Position numbers and translations under genes: made by a program
Source of the DNA: PoT sp049331405
GTDB lineage: Bacteria; Planctomycetota; Planctomycetia; Isosphaerales; Isosphaeraceae
DNA length: 64,000 nucleotides
Assembly (NCBI RefSeq): GCF_049331405.1
Contig: NZ_CP186274.1
Coordinates: forward strand, 3,410,001-3,474,000
Direction of reading: 5' to 3'
Notes under the pieces: generated by a model
Told to the model about the DNA's origin: nothing
The model's database searches: none
What the model saw: only the letters and a program-made list of their open reading frames with translations
Shown here: positions 35,582 through 44,962 of the stretch, piece by piece
Numbering within the stretch: the first letter of the stretch is position 1
Layout: the number at the start of each line of letters is the position of its first letter

Positions 35582-37984
35582 ATGTCTGCTCAGGAAGAGC
35601 TACAACGAGGGGAGCGGTTTCGGTGCGCGCGCCGGCTGATGGCCGCCTCCGTGCTGCTCTTGTTGCTCGTGGGATGCACGCGACGCTACTACCGAGACTT
35701 CGCAGACCGCGACGTCTACCGGATCGAGAATGACCGGATGACCGACTGGCGCTGGGAGCTGCCCCCCAGACCGGTCGAGGCCAATCCTCATTCCCGGATG
35801 GGCGACGCGCAGGATCCCAACCACGAGCCGATTCCGCCCGACGACCCGGGTGCCCGCCCCTATCAGGTGACTGCGGGGCGCCCGCACGAGTTCCACGGCT
35901 GGAGCAAGCGCGGGTCCGCGCCCGTCGAGGATCTGAGCTGGCTCAAATACATTCCCAGGAGCGATGACGGCGCGATCCTGATCGATGGCCCGACGGCCAT
36001 GCAGGTCGCCCTGATGAACAATCGAGAATATCAATTCAACGTCGAGGACGTTTACCTCCAGGCGCTCCAGCTCACCCTCGTCCGGTTCAGCTTCTTCCCG
36101 CAGATCTACAGCAACCAGACCACGCAATACAACAGGATCGGGGCCGGAAAGACGGGGGTGAACCAACTCCAGTTGGTGACGCAGAACGGCTTGAGCTGGA
36201 TGTTCTATTCCGGCGCCCAGCTCCTGGTGAACTTCGCGAATAATCTCGTCTTCGAGTATAACGGCCGGAACTTCCAGACCATCAACTCAGGGCTCGCCAT
36301 CAGCCTGACGCAGCCCTTGCTCCAGGGGGCCTGGGCACGCAACGTCACCCAGCCACTCTCGCTAGTCGAGCGCCAGACCCTTTACACCATCCGGAATTTC
36401 GCCAGGTATCGCCGCCAGTTCTACGTCGACACCGTCACCGACTACCTCAACCTCCTGAACCAGTTGCAGCAGGTCCGCAATACGGAGTATCAGGTCGAGC
36501 AGCTTCGTTTGAGCCTCGACGAGAACGAGGCACTCGTCCTCGCCGGGCGTGTCGATCCCCTCCAGCGCGATAACGTCGCCCAGCAGTATCAGCAGTCGCG
36601 TTCGAGCCTGCTGTCATTGCAGGCCTCTTACCAGACGAGCCTCGACCTCTTCCGCTTCAACCGGCTCGGGTTGCCCACGGATTTCCCCGTCAAGCTCGAC
36701 GAGACGCTCCTGAAGAAGTTCGAGCTCAACGATCCGAAGCTCGACGAGCTCAGGAAGGCGAACAAGAACCTCTACCTCGCCTTACTCCAGCATAACGAGG
36801 CGCCGGACAAGTCGGTTCTGAGCGATGCCGCGAGCGATCTCCTCGGTGAGTTCAAGGATCTGGAGAGGCTCTCCGTCGATCTGGCCGGGGAACTCACCAA
36901 GTGGAAGGCCCGAATCGAGGAAGATAAGAAGACGGTCGGCACGGGGCCGGGGCCGCTCGACCAAGACGAGAGGGACAGCCTCAACCGCCAGATCGATCTC
37001 TCCAAATCCTTGAGCGTCAGTTATGACGAATCCAAGGTGTCGCTGGGCAAGAATCTCACCAAGATTCAGGACTTCATCGACAACCTCGAAAAAATCGACG
37101 AGGACGAAGCCTGGGAGACGCTGCTCCAAGAACTCGCCACCCGCGAGTTCAACGCACGCTTCACCGAGCTCTTCGTGATCCAGACGCAGATCCGCATCCA
37201 TCTGATCGAGGTCAATCCCATGGATCTGACCCTCGACCAGGCCATCGAGGTCGCGTTGGCGAACCGGCTCGACCTGATGAATTCGCTCGCACAGGTCACC
37301 GATGCCTGGAGGAACGTCGAATACGCCGGCAATCAACTGCTCGCGGGAGTCAACCTCTTCTACAACGGCCAACTCAACTCCGCGCCCGGCAGCCTCAGCG
37401 TGGTCCAACTCGACGCCCACGCGAGCCGACATTCGGTCGGGATCCAGTTCAATGCCCCGATCAATCGCCGGATTCAGCGCAATCAATATCGCTCCGATCA
37501 GATCCAGTATCAGCGGGCTCGCCGCAGTTACATGCAGAATCATGACCTGATCGTGCAGCAGATCCGCGCAGATATTCGCGAACTGAACCTGAATCGGCGG
37601 CAGTTCGACATCACGAGGCTCGCCCTCCTGATCGCCGTGCGGCAAGTGGACCTCGCCGAGTACAATGCCAGGTCCAGCACGGGGGCGACCTCGGGTGCCG
37701 GCCAGAATAGCGGCAACAATCTGGTCCTGGCCCAGGGTTCACTGCTGCAGAATAAGAACTCATTGATCGGACAATGGATACAATACGAGGTCACTCGGAT
37801 GGGCCTCTTCCGCGACTTTGACGTCATGAACATCGATGCCCTGGGGGTCTGGACCAATGACGACCGCGTTCCAACCATCAACGGGGGACCCGTTCCCACA
37901 ACACCAGACCCCCTCCGACCTCCCACCGAATCACTCCTTCCTCCACCTGCACCCGACGGGAACCGGAGCCCCTTCGCCCCGTAA
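35582..37984 (+). CDS. TolC-family outer-membrane efflux lipoprotein
   Basis: An 800-residue outer-membrane efflux protein. It has a lipoprotein signal (ASVLLLLLVGC, Cys32) and the TolC-type helical repeats, including FSFFPQIYSNQ, NQLQQVRNTEYQVEQLRL and, in the second half, LDQAIEVALANRLDLMNS followed by AWRNVEYAGNQLLAG. An insert of ~150 charged residues (about 400-560) makes it much longer than TolC (about 470). The tail is Pro-rich. First gene of the export cluster; its last 128 bases also code for the start of the adaptor in another frame. Confidence 0.85.
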   Translation: MSAQEELQRGERFRCARRLMAASVLLLLLVGCTRRYYRDFADRDVYRIENDRMTDWRWELPPRPVEANPHSRMGDAQDPNHEPIPPDDPGARPYQVTAGRPHEFHGWSKRGSAPVEDLSWLKYIPRSDDGAILIDGPTAMQVALMNNREYQFNVEDVYLQALQLTLVRFSFFPQIYSNQTTQYNRIGAGKTGVNQLQLVTQNGLSWMFYSGAQLLVNFANNLVFEYNGRNFQTINSGLAISLTQPLLQGAWARNVTQPLSLVERQTLYTIRNFARYRRQFYVDTVTDYLNLLNQLQQVRNTEYQVEQLRLSLDENEALVLAGRVDPLQRDNVAQQYQQSRSSLLSLQASYQTSLDLFRFNRLGLPTDFPVKLDETLLKKFELNDPKLDELRKANKNLYLALLQHNEAPDKSVLSDAASDLLGEFKDLERLSVDLAGELTKWKARIEEDKKTVGTGPGPLDQDERDSLNRQIDLSKSLSVSYDESKVSLGKNLTKIQDFIDNLEKIDEDEAWETLLQELATREFNARFTELFVIQTQIRIHLIEVNPMDLTLDQAIEVALANRLDLMNSLAQVTDAWRNVEYAGNQLLAGVNLFYNGQLNSAPGSLSVVQLDAHASRHSVGIQFNAPINRRIQRNQYRSDQIQYQRARRSYMQNHDLIVQQIRADIRELNLNRRQFDITRLALLIAVRQVDLAEYNARSSTGATSGAGQNSGNNLVLAQGSLLQNKNSLIGQWIQYEVTRMGLFRDFDVMNIDALGVWTNDDRVPTINGGPVPTTPDPLRPPTESLLPPPAPDGNRSPFAP

Positions 37985-39527
37985 GCGACGGTGGAGGTTC
38001 CCCTGGCGGTTCCTCTTCCTGATGGGGGGGACCCTGGGCGTTCTCGCGACCGGCTATTTCGGCCTGATCCCGGCCTGGAAGGACTCTCAGCCGAAGGACG
38101 CGACGCTCTCGCTCCCCGTCACGCGCGGGACCCTGCGGATCGTCGTGACCGAGCGCGGCAACCTCGAGAGCGTGAAGACCGTCGACGGCATCTGCGACCT
38201 CCCCGGCTACCAGAACAAGATCATCCAGCTCACGCCCGAGGGCACCCACGTCGAGAAGGGCCAGGTCGTCTGCCGCTTCGATTCGGCCGAGATCGACAAG
38301 AACGTCGCCCAGCAGGAAATCAAGGCGAAGCAGTCGGGGACCAAGATCGAGACCTCGCTCCAGGAAGTCGAGATCGCCAAGAACAAGGGGGAGAGCGAGA
38401 TCATCGCCGCCAAGGTCGAGCTGGAACTGGCCGTCCTCGACCTCGAGATGTACCAGAAGGGGACCTACGTCTTCGAGACCGAGGAAATCCGGGGCGACAT
38501 CGGGCTCAAGGTCAAGAAGGTGCAAGAGTCGAAGAACACGCTCGACCAGTTCCAGGGGCTGGTCAAGAAGGGCTTCCGATCCCTCAGCGACCTGCGTGCG
38601 GCCCAGAGCGAGCTCGAAGGCAACGACCTGACCCTCACCGGGGCCAAGGCCAAGCTCATGGTGAAGGAGAAGTACGAATATAAGCGGAAGTCAACCGAGT
38701 ATTCGTCGAAGGTCGACCAGGCCAAGAAGAAGGTCTCGCAGGCCCTGGCGACGGCCAAGGCCTCGGTCGCCAAGGCCCAGAGCGAGTATGAGGCGGCCAA
38801 GGCGACCTTCGCCATCGAGGACCAGCAACTCAAGGAATATCAGAAGAACAAGGGGCAGACCGAGATCAAGGCGGAGCAGGCCGGGATCGTCGCCTACGCC
38901 AACGACTCGTGGTACGACTCCAGCCGTCAGATCCGCGAAGGGGCGACCGTCTACTCTCGGCAGAAAATCTTCAGCCTCCCCGACCTCACCTCGATGCAGG
39001 TGAAGGTGAACATCCACGAATCCTTGATCAAGAAGATCAAGCCGGGGCAGCTTGCCGAGATCAGGGTCGACGCCTTCCCCAACCTCGTCATCGTCGGCAA
39101 GGTGAAGACGGTGTCTCAGCTCGCCGACTCGAACCGGGGGTGGATGAGCGGGGGCGTCAAGGAGTACACGACGGTCGTCGGCATCGAGCAGATGCCGAAG
39201 GAGGAGCTTCGCCCGGGCATGACCTCGGAGGTGAAGATCCTCGTAGGCGAAGTCTCCAACGTGCTCATGATCCCCGTCCAGGCCGTGGCCCAGCACAAGG
39301 GGAAGTTCTATGCCTTCGCACAAGGACCTAAAGGCTTTGAGCGTCGGGAGGTCGGCGTCGGGGATACGAACGAGTTCCAGGTCCAGGTCATCAGCGGATT
39401 GAAAGAGGGAGAGACCGTGGCGCTCGACGCCCGCAGCCGCGTCGCGGCAGAGTTCAAGGACGAGGAGAAGGAGCAGGCCCTCGATCCCAATGCCTCCAAG
39501 AAAGCCACCTCGCCCGCGGCCAAGTAG
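37857..39527 (+). CDS. HlyD/MacA-like periplasmic adaptor
   Basis: A 556-residue membrane-fusion adaptor that would link the inner-membrane permease to the TolC-like duct. A basic stretch (KRRWRFPWRF) precedes a single membrane helix (FLMGGTLGVLATGYFGLIPAW), then come a lipoyl/biotinyl-like half-domain (TPEGTHVEKGQVVCRFD), a very long coiled coil (~residues 140-330), the second lipoyl half and beta-barrel (VKVNIHESLIKKIKPGQLAEIRVD). The start at ATG 37857 gives a 128-base overlap with the preceding gene; no later start keeps the basic segment and helix, so the overlap is likely real. Confidence 0.85.
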   Translation: MTTAFQPSTGDPFPQHQTPSDLPPNHSFLHLHPTGTGAPSPRKRRWRFPWRFLFLMGGTLGVLATGYFGLIPAWKDSQPKDATLSLPVTRGTLRIVVTERGNLESVKTVDGICDLPGYQNKIIQLTPEGTHVEKGQVVCRFDSAEIDKNVAQQEIKAKQSGTKIETSLQEVEIAKNKGESEIIAAKVELELAVLDLEMYQKGTYVFETEEIRGDIGLKVKKVQESKNTLDQFQGLVKKGFRSLSDLRAAQSELEGNDLTLTGAKAKLMVKEKYEYKRKSTEYSSKVDQAKKKVSQALATAKASVAKAQSEYEAAKATFAIEDQQLKEYQKNKGQTEIKAEQAGIVAYANDSWYDSSRQIREGATVYSRQKIFSLPDLTSMQVKVNIHESLIKKIKPGQLAEIRVDAFPNLVIVGKVKTVSQLADSNRGWMSGGVKEYTTVVGIEQMPKEELRPGMTSEVKILVGEVSNVLMIPVQAVAQHKGKFYAFAQGPKGFERREVGVGDTNEFQVQVISGLKEGETVALDARSRVAAEFKDEEKEQALDPNASKKATSPAAK

Positions 39528-39569
39528 TTCGCTTCAAAAGGGACTCGCGCCCACCGGGAACCGCCCGCC

Positions 39570-40853
39570 ATGAACCGTATCTGGAACATCGTCAAGCTCG
39601 CCGTCCGCAACCTGACGCTGCACAAGCTGCGCGTCCTGCTGACGGCCCTGGGCCTGATCTTCGGGGTGGCGTCGGTGATCGCCATGCTCGCGATCGCCGA
39701 GGGGGCGAGCGCCGAGGTCCAGCGGCAACTCGCCGAGCTGGGCGCGACGAACATCATCGTCCGGAGTGCCAAGCCTGTCGACGAGGTCAACCCCTCCAAG
39801 CAGAACAACAACGACAGTTTCATCTTCAGCTACGGCCTGACCCACAAGGATTTCGAGCGGATCACCCGAAACATCCCGACCGTCGTGGGTGCGACCCCGC
39901 TCCGCGAGTTCCGCAAGAACGTCCGGCACCTCGACCGGGAAGTCGAGGGGCGGATCGTCGGTGCCAATCCCGACTGCCTCCTGATCACCGGACAGACGCT
40001 CGCGCGAGGGCGGTTCATCACCGACTTCGACATGTACCGCTCCGCCAACATCGCGGTGATCGGTGCCGAGATCGCCGACAAGCTCTTCCCGTTCGGCGAT
40101 CCCGTCGGGCGCTCGATCCGGCTGGGGGAGAACCACTACTACCTTGTCGTGGGGGTTACCTCTCACAAGGCCCCCTCGGCGGGGACGGGGAGCAGCCTCT
40201 CGGCCCAGGACCTGAACAAGGACGTCTACATCCCGCTGACCACCGACCGGGCCCGGTTCGGCGACGTCCTCTTCGGCGAGAAGCAGGGGCAATACTCGTA
40301 CGAGAAGATCGAGCTCAGTCAGATCACGGTGACGGTCCGCAGCATCGACGACGTTAAGCCGACGTCCGTCGCCCTCGAGAGCCTCCTGCTGCAATTCCAC
40401 CCGAAGAAGGATTACAGCATGACGGTGCCGCTCGAACTTCTGGAGAAGTCGAGGGCCACGACGCGAATCTTCAACCTCGTCCTCGGCTCGATCGCCGGGA
40501 TCTCGCTCGTCGTCGGCGGCATCGGCATCATGAACATCATGCTGGCCACCGTCTCCGAACGGACCCGCGAGATCGGCATCCGGCGTGCCCTGGGGGCCAA
40601 GCGTCGCGACATCATCTTTCAGTTCCTGATCGAGACGGTCGTCATCTCGGCCTCGGGCGGGGCCATCGGCGTCTCCCTGGGGTTGGCCGTCCCGCCGATG
40701 GTCTCCAACCTCTCGGGCGTCCCCGCCGTGATCCGCCCCGAGTCGCCGATCATCGCCTTCTTCATCGCCCTGCTGATCGGCGTCGTCTTCGGCGTCTACC
40801 CCGCCCGACGCGCCGCGATGATGGACCCGGTCGACGCCCTCCGCGCCGAGTGA
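39570..40853 (+). CDS. MacB/FtsX-type ABC transporter permease
   Basis: A 427-residue permease with one N-terminal helix (LLTALGLIFGVASVIAMLAI), a large periplasmic domain (MacB_PCD type) and three C-terminal helices with the FtsX signature (GGIGIMNIMLATVSERTREIGIRRALGA in two pieces). The N-terminal motif LRVLLTALGLIFGVASVIAML is typical of MacB relatives. No ATP-binding domain is attached and no ATPase gene lies nearby, so the NBD must come from elsewhere. With the upstream TolC and adaptor genes it forms a tripartite export system for an unknown substrate. Confidence 0.9.
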   Translation: MNRIWNIVKLAVRNLTLHKLRVLLTALGLIFGVASVIAMLAIAEGASAEVQRQLAELGATNIIVRSAKPVDEVNPSKQNNNDSFIFSYGLTHKDFERITRNIPTVVGATPLREFRKNVRHLDREVEGRIVGANPDCLLITGQTLARGRFITDFDMYRSANIAVIGAEIADKLFPFGDPVGRSIRLGENHYYLVVGVTSHKAPSAGTGSSLSAQDLNKDVYIPLTTDRARFGDVLFGEKQGQYSYEKIELSQITVTVRSIDDVKPTSVALESLLLQFHPKKDYSMTVPLELLEKSRATTRIFNLVLGSIAGISLVVGGIGIMNIMLATVSERTREIGIRRALGAKRRDIIFQFLIETVVISASGGAIGVSLGLAVPPMVSNLSGVPAVIRPESPIIAFFIALLIGVVFGVYPARRAAMMDPVDALRAE

Positions 40854-41136
40854 GCCGCGAACTGGCTTCGGCATTGATATCGCGTCATGTCCCCGAGAGT
40901 ACGCCTCCGGTGCGCAGGGCCTTTCGCGAACTTTGCGGTAACGCCCTTGATCGCAAAGAGCCCTCGTGCGCGGCCAACGGAGGTGAATAGCCCCCGCGTA
41001 CAGCGCAATTTTGCTTATGCTAACGAAGCTTTGAATGATTGCGGCCTTGGCGAACTCGATAGAATGCACCTGTGTCCCGTAGGGGCGGCCGTCGAAACAC
41101 GATCTTGGGTATTGAGAAGGACAGGAACCGAGCATC

Positions 41137-42690
41137 ATGGCGGATGAAGCAGCCGAAGGGCGGAGTAGCGGCGAGCGGACGATGATCACCGCCGCGCTCC
41201 TGATGGCGATGGCCGTCACCGCGCTCGAGTCGACCGTGGTCTCTACGGCCATGCCCACCATCATCGCCCAGCTCCGGGGCCTGGACATCTACCCGTGGGT
41301 CTTCTCGGCCTACCTGCTGGCGTCGACCGTCTCGACCCCGATCTACGGGAAGCTCGCCGATATCTTCGGTCGCAAGAAGGTCCTCATCTTCGGCCTCGTC
41401 CTGTTCGCGATCGGCTCCATGCTCTCGGGCATGGCCAACAGCATGCTTCAACTCATCGCCGCGAGGGTCATCCAGGGGTTAGGGGCGGGATCCGTCGGCC
41501 CGATCGTGCTCACCATGCTGGGCGACCTCTTCACGCTCAAGGAGCGGGCCAAGGTCCAGGGATTATTCAGCGCCGTCTGGGGCGGCTCGAGCCTGGTCGG
41601 CCCGGCCATCGGGGGTTATTTGACCGTGGGGCTCTCGTGGCGCTGGGTCTTCTTCGTGACGGTGCCGTTCGCGGTCGTGACCATCTGGCTCCTGATGCGA
41701 CACTTCCACGAGGCGATCGTGCATCACGAGCGTCCCAGGATCGACTGGGCGGGGGCCATTCTGCTGACCCTGGGGACGACCCTCCTGCTGTCGGTCGTGC
41801 TGAACGGCCAGAAGCAGTCGATGGCCGTCGGTGTGGGACTGATGGCGATCTCCGTCGTCCTGCTCGTGCTCTTCGTGTTTCAGGAACGCCGGGCCCCCGA
41901 CCCGATCGTGCCGCTCGACCTGTTCACGCTGAGGCCGATCGCCTCGGCGATTGCCGGGAGCTTCCTGATCGGCTGTTTGCTGTTCGGTCTCGATACGTAC
42001 ATCCCGCTCTATGTCCAGGGAGTGCAGGGGGGCTCGGCGATCAAGGCCGGCGAGATGATCACGCCCCTCTTCCTCGCCTGGTCGATCAGCGTGGCGATCG
42101 CCGCCAAGGTCGTGGTGCGTCTCGGTTTCCGGACAACCGCCCTGGTCGGCTCGTTGCTGATCACGACCGGCTCGGTCGCGTTGACCATCGGCGCCGAGTA
42201 TCCCGCCTCCTCCCGGATCTTGTTCATCGCCGGGATGTCGGTCATCGGCCTGGGGATGGGGCCGACGTCGCTCAGCTACATCCTCGGCGTCCAGCATGCC
42301 GTGTCGTGGAACCGTCGAGGCGTGGCCACCGGAGCCATCACGTTCGTCAGGACGTTGGGAGGTGCGCTGGGGGTGGGGATCCTGGGGGCAACCCTGGGCT
42401 ACGAACTCGCGAACCGGCTCGCCCGCGGCGACGGCGCGGGGATCGACGTCACCGCCGCGCTCCGGCCGGAGACGCACGCGTTGCTCTCGTCCGAGAAGCT
42501 GCGGATCGTCCAGGAGGCCCTCGGATATTCGTTGCGCGACGTCTTCATCCAGTTGACGGCCCTAGCTGTCCTGATGGTCCTCTGCTCGCTGGGACTGGGC
42601 AAGCATCAGGCGCAGAGCAAGCCCCAGCCGGCCGAGAATGGCGAGGCCGTCGTGGAAGAGGCCGCACTGCCGGTCACGGTCGAGCATTGA
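41137..42690 (+). CDS. MFS transporter of the DHA2 (EmrB/QacA) drug-export family
   Basis: A 517-residue 14-helix transporter. Motifs: the N-terminal LESTVVSTAMPTIIAQL of DHA2 exporters, motif A GKLADIFGRKKVLIFG between helices 2 and 3, and motif C-like WGGSSLVGPAIGGYLT in helix 5. It probably expels lipophilic or cationic compounds with proton antiport. It follows the tripartite cluster after 283 bases and has its own likely promoter; co-regulation is possible. ATG 41137 fits the family start. Confidence 0.93.
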   Translation: MADEAAEGRSSGERTMITAALLMAMAVTALESTVVSTAMPTIIAQLRGLDIYPWVFSAYLLASTVSTPIYGKLADIFGRKKVLIFGLVLFAIGSMLSGMANSMLQLIAARVIQGLGAGSVGPIVLTMLGDLFTLKERAKVQGLFSAVWGGSSLVGPAIGGYLTVGLSWRWVFFVTVPFAVVTIWLLMRHFHEAIVHHERPRIDWAGAILLTLGTTLLLSVVLNGQKQSMAVGVGLMAISVVLLVLFVFQERRAPDPIVPLDLFTLRPIASAIAGSFLIGCLLFGLDTYIPLYVQGVQGGSAIKAGEMITPLFLAWSISVAIAAKVVVRLGFRTTALVGSLLITTGSVALTIGAEYPASSRILFIAGMSVIGLGMGPTSLSYILGVQHAVSWNRRGVATGAITFVRTLGGALGVGILGATLGYELANRLARGDGAGIDVTAALRPETHALLSSEKLRIVQEALGYSLRDVFIQLTALAVLMVLCSLGLGKHQAQSKPQPAENGEAVVEEAALPVTVEH

Positions 42691-42846
42691 TCGCTGAGGC
42701 CGGGCATTCGACCCGATCACGACCGTAGGCCGAGGATCCATGTCCCGATCCGGGTGGGATTTGCTAAGGTAGGGCCGAGTTGGTGGTGTTGAAGCCGCCG
42801 GGTCGGGGTTGCCTTTGGATGGATCCTACGGAGGGCACGACGCTCC

Positions 42847-43329
42847 ATGGCCTACTGGTTGTTCAAGTCCGAGCCGAATTGCTACTCGTTCGCCGACCTC
42901 CAGGCCGAGCCCTCGGGCTCGACCGGCTGGGACGGGGTGCGTAACTTCCAGGCGCGCAACATGCTCCGTGACCAGGTTCAAGTCGGGGACCGGGTCTTCT
43001 TCTACCACTCGAACGCGGAGCCGCCGGGGATCGCCGGGGTCGCCGAGGTCGTGACGGCCGGGCATCCGGATCCGACCGCGTTCGAGCCCGACCACGAGCA
43101 TTACGACCCCAAGAGCATTCGCGAGAAGCCGGTCTGGTACCAGGTCTCGATCCGCGCCTTGACTGCTTTCGACCCGCCGCTCAGCCTGCCCTACCTTCGA
43201 ACCATCCCGGGCCTCGAGAAGATGGAACTCCTCCGCAAGGGGAGCCGACTCTCGGTCCAGCCCGTCACCGCCGACGAGTGGGAGACCGTCCTCTCGCTGG
43301 CAGACCAACCCAAGACCAAGACGCGTTGA
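42847..43329 (+). CDS. EVE-domain (thymocyte nuclear protein 1-like) protein
   Basis: A 160-residue protein that is essentially one EVE domain: MAYWLFKSEPNCYSF start, WDGVRNFQARNMLRD, VGDRVFFYHSN and the C-terminal strand region RLSVQPVTADEWE. EVE domains are PUA-like and bind modified bases in DNA or RNA; they occur both in house-keeping and defence settings. Here it stands with ordinary genes, 21 bases before a VOC protein, so a nucleic-acid maintenance role is more likely than defence. Confidence 0.93.
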   Translation: MAYWLFKSEPNCYSFADLQAEPSGSTGWDGVRNFQARNMLRDQVQVGDRVFFYHSNAEPPGIAGVAEVVTAGHPDPTAFEPDHEHYDPKSIREKPVWYQVSIRALTAFDPPLSLPYLRTIPGLEKMELLRKGSRLSVQPVTADEWETVLSLADQPKTKTR

Positions 43330-43350
43330 CGATTCTCAAGGGAAGCGACG

Positions 43351-43731
43351 ATGGCCCGACTCGAACACTTCGCGATCTACGCCGACGATGCGCCGGCGCT
43401 CAAGGACTTCTACGTCGAGGTCATGGGCCTCAAGGTCGTCGTCGACAGCGGCGGTGACCCCCCCGGCTATTTCCTGGCCGACGATCACGGCATGGCCATC
43501 GAACTCATCGGCCGCCCCAAGGATCAGACCGGCGTCAACCAGCGCTGGATATGTCACCTCGCCTTCTGGGTCGATGACTTCGCCGCGACTCGCGCCGATC
43601 TCGAGGACCGGGGCATCGTCTTCGAGACCGACACCCTCGCCGACAACGACAACATCAAGACCGCCTTCTTCCGCGACCCTGGCGGCAACCGCGTGCAGAT
43701 CGTCTGGCGCAAGAGCCGCCTGACGGATTGA
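43351..43731 (+). CDS. VOC-superfamily (glyoxalase-like) protein
   Basis: A 126-residue VOC protein with the paired beta-alpha-beta-beta-beta modules: LEHFAIYADDAPALKDFYVEVMGLKVVVD, WICHLAFWVDDFAATRADLEDRGI in parts, and the end FFRDPGGNRVQIVW. Metal ligands His7 and the Glu of AIELIG and His of CHLAF are plausible. Substrate is unknown (dioxygenase, lyase or binding protein). It is followed by a strong terminator. Confidence 0.88.
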   Translation: MARLEHFAIYADDAPALKDFYVEVMGLKVVVDSGGDPPGYFLADDHGMAIELIGRPKDQTGVNQRWICHLAFWVDDFAATRADLEDRGIVFETDTLADNDNIKTAFFRDPGGNRVQIVWRKSRLTD

Positions 43732-43759
43732 AATTGAATGGGATCTGGATGTATCAAGA

Positions 43760-43788
43760 GGGGAGGCCTTATCCGCCTCCCCTTTTCT
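43760..43788 (+). terminator. Intrinsic terminator after the VOC gene
   Basis: GGGGAGGC (43760-43767) and GCCTCCCC (43775-43782) form an 8-bp stem with a seven-base loop, followed by TTTTCT. It ends the EVE-VOC transcript 28 bases after the stop. Confidence 0.85.
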
Positions 43789-43876
43789 ATTGGTGGTATC
43801 GGCTGCGGACTCGATCGAGCTGGCTCGAGAAGGCGTTCACCACAAGGCGGGTGTCATCCGCAAGCCAGAACGAAGC

Positions 43877-44746
43877 TCAATTGACGTAGTTGCCCTTGGC
43901 CGCAGCGAAGATCCCGAGAATGATGTACAGGACGGTGGCCGCGATCGGGCAACCTACGAATAAAATCAAGATCAAGTTAAAAATAGATCTCAGCCATGAG
44001 ATGATGGTTTCGTTGCTCTTGAGGACGGCCTCGTTGGACTTGATGAGTGATTGGAAACTCCGCAGAAACGCGGCGTCGGAGGCGTCCCTCTTCGATTCAG
44101 GGCTTGCTCCTTCCTCGATTAACTCGATGGTCGACTCGATATCATAGTCGAGCGAGAAGACCTTGTTATATCCTCCGCACGAGTTGCATTGCTTGAGCCG
44201 TCCGCGTTTCGAACTCTCTTCCTTCTGCCAGGTCTTGCAGGAATGACACTGGAATACGATGTATTCCTTCTGGTGAGCTTCGGGGTCGGCCAGCCTGGCC
44301 TGGTATTCCGCAAGCGTAGGATAGACGTTGGGGAAATTGCAGAGAGGACACTGCTCTTCCATACCAGCCCTGCTGGCCGGGGCCGTAATGGTATACCGGC
44401 ATCGATCGCACTTATGAGTGATGAATTCGATAGAGGGCTTGGCTGGTGCGGGTTTGGCGATTGGCGCCTTGCTCAGCATGGCGGCCTGCCAATCCTCGGG
44501 GATCTCATTGAAGGCGGGGAGGGGCGGCGGCGTGATGGCTTCCACCGTCGTCTCCGATGGCGGCTCCGAGATCGCCTCCGGTTTCGGTTGAGTTGCCGGA
44601 GCCGTGACCGTGAATCGCGTGCTGCATTTCGGACACTTGATTTCCTTGCCCACGGTCGTGGTCCGGACCCTCATCCTCGCCCCGCACTCGCAGGACACTT
44701 GAAGCGTTTCGGGTTTCTCGGCTTGAAGGCTCGCATCTTCAGACAT
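43877..44746 (-). CDS. Zinc-ribbon protein with C-terminal membrane helix
   Basis: A 289-residue protein of unknown function. It holds three zinc-ribbon-like CxxC pairs: C-x-C / CPKC near residues 19-41, CDRC / CPLC, and CHSC / CNSC, the first of the type RVSCECGARMRV often seen in planctomycete proteins. A Pro-rich linker separates the first from the second. One helix near the C-terminus (IFNLILILFVGCPIAATVLYIIL) anchors it. The preceding region (SNEAVLKSNETIISWLRS) is helical. ATG 44746 is chosen from the first zinc ribbon's position. Confidence 0.7.
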   Translation of the reverse strand: MSEDASLQAEKPETLQVSCECGARMRVRTTTVGKEIKCPKCSTRFTVTAPATQPKPEAISEPPSETTVEAITPPPLPAFNEIPEDWQAAMLSKAPIAKPAPAKPSIEFITHKCDRCRYTITAPASRAGMEEQCPLCNFPNVYPTLAEYQARLADPEAHQKEYIVFQCHSCKTWQKEESSKRGRLKQCNSCGGYNKVFSLDYDIESTIELIEEGASPESKRDASDAAFLRSFQSLIKSNEAVLKSNETIISWLRSIFNLILILFVGCPIAATVLYIILGIFAAAKGNYVN

Positions 44747-44910
44747 CACCAGCGACTCCGGATAACGGATAATTAGGGGAGAATCAGTTGCCGTAGGGAT
44801 CGATTCGAGTGCGGTTTTCGGAGGGTACTCTCGTCGCATCGGAGCGACGCGAGATTGGTGTTGGGCAGGCCTGGGGAAGGACCGAATTTTATCTCGCAAG
44901 AAAGAATCGA

Positions 44911-44937
44911 CGGCCCCTGCTAACCGACAAGGGGCCG
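44911..44937 (-). terminator. Terminator-like hairpin after the oxidoreductase gene
   Basis: CGGCCCCT (44911-44918) and AGGGGCCG (44930-44937) form an 8-bp stem with an 11-base loop, ~25 bases after the stop of the Gfo/Idh/MocA gene. On the minus strand a T-rich tract (TTCTTTCTT, not continuous) follows. Likely ends that transcript. Confidence 0.55.
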
Positions 44938-44962
44938 CTCGGAGTGATCTATTTCCGTGGAT

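Noticed and set aside
40854..41136. Possible small gene between the permease and the MFS exporter
   Set aside because: The 86-codon frame there overlaps the exporter start, has no ribosome site and no sensible composition; I see only a promoter region.
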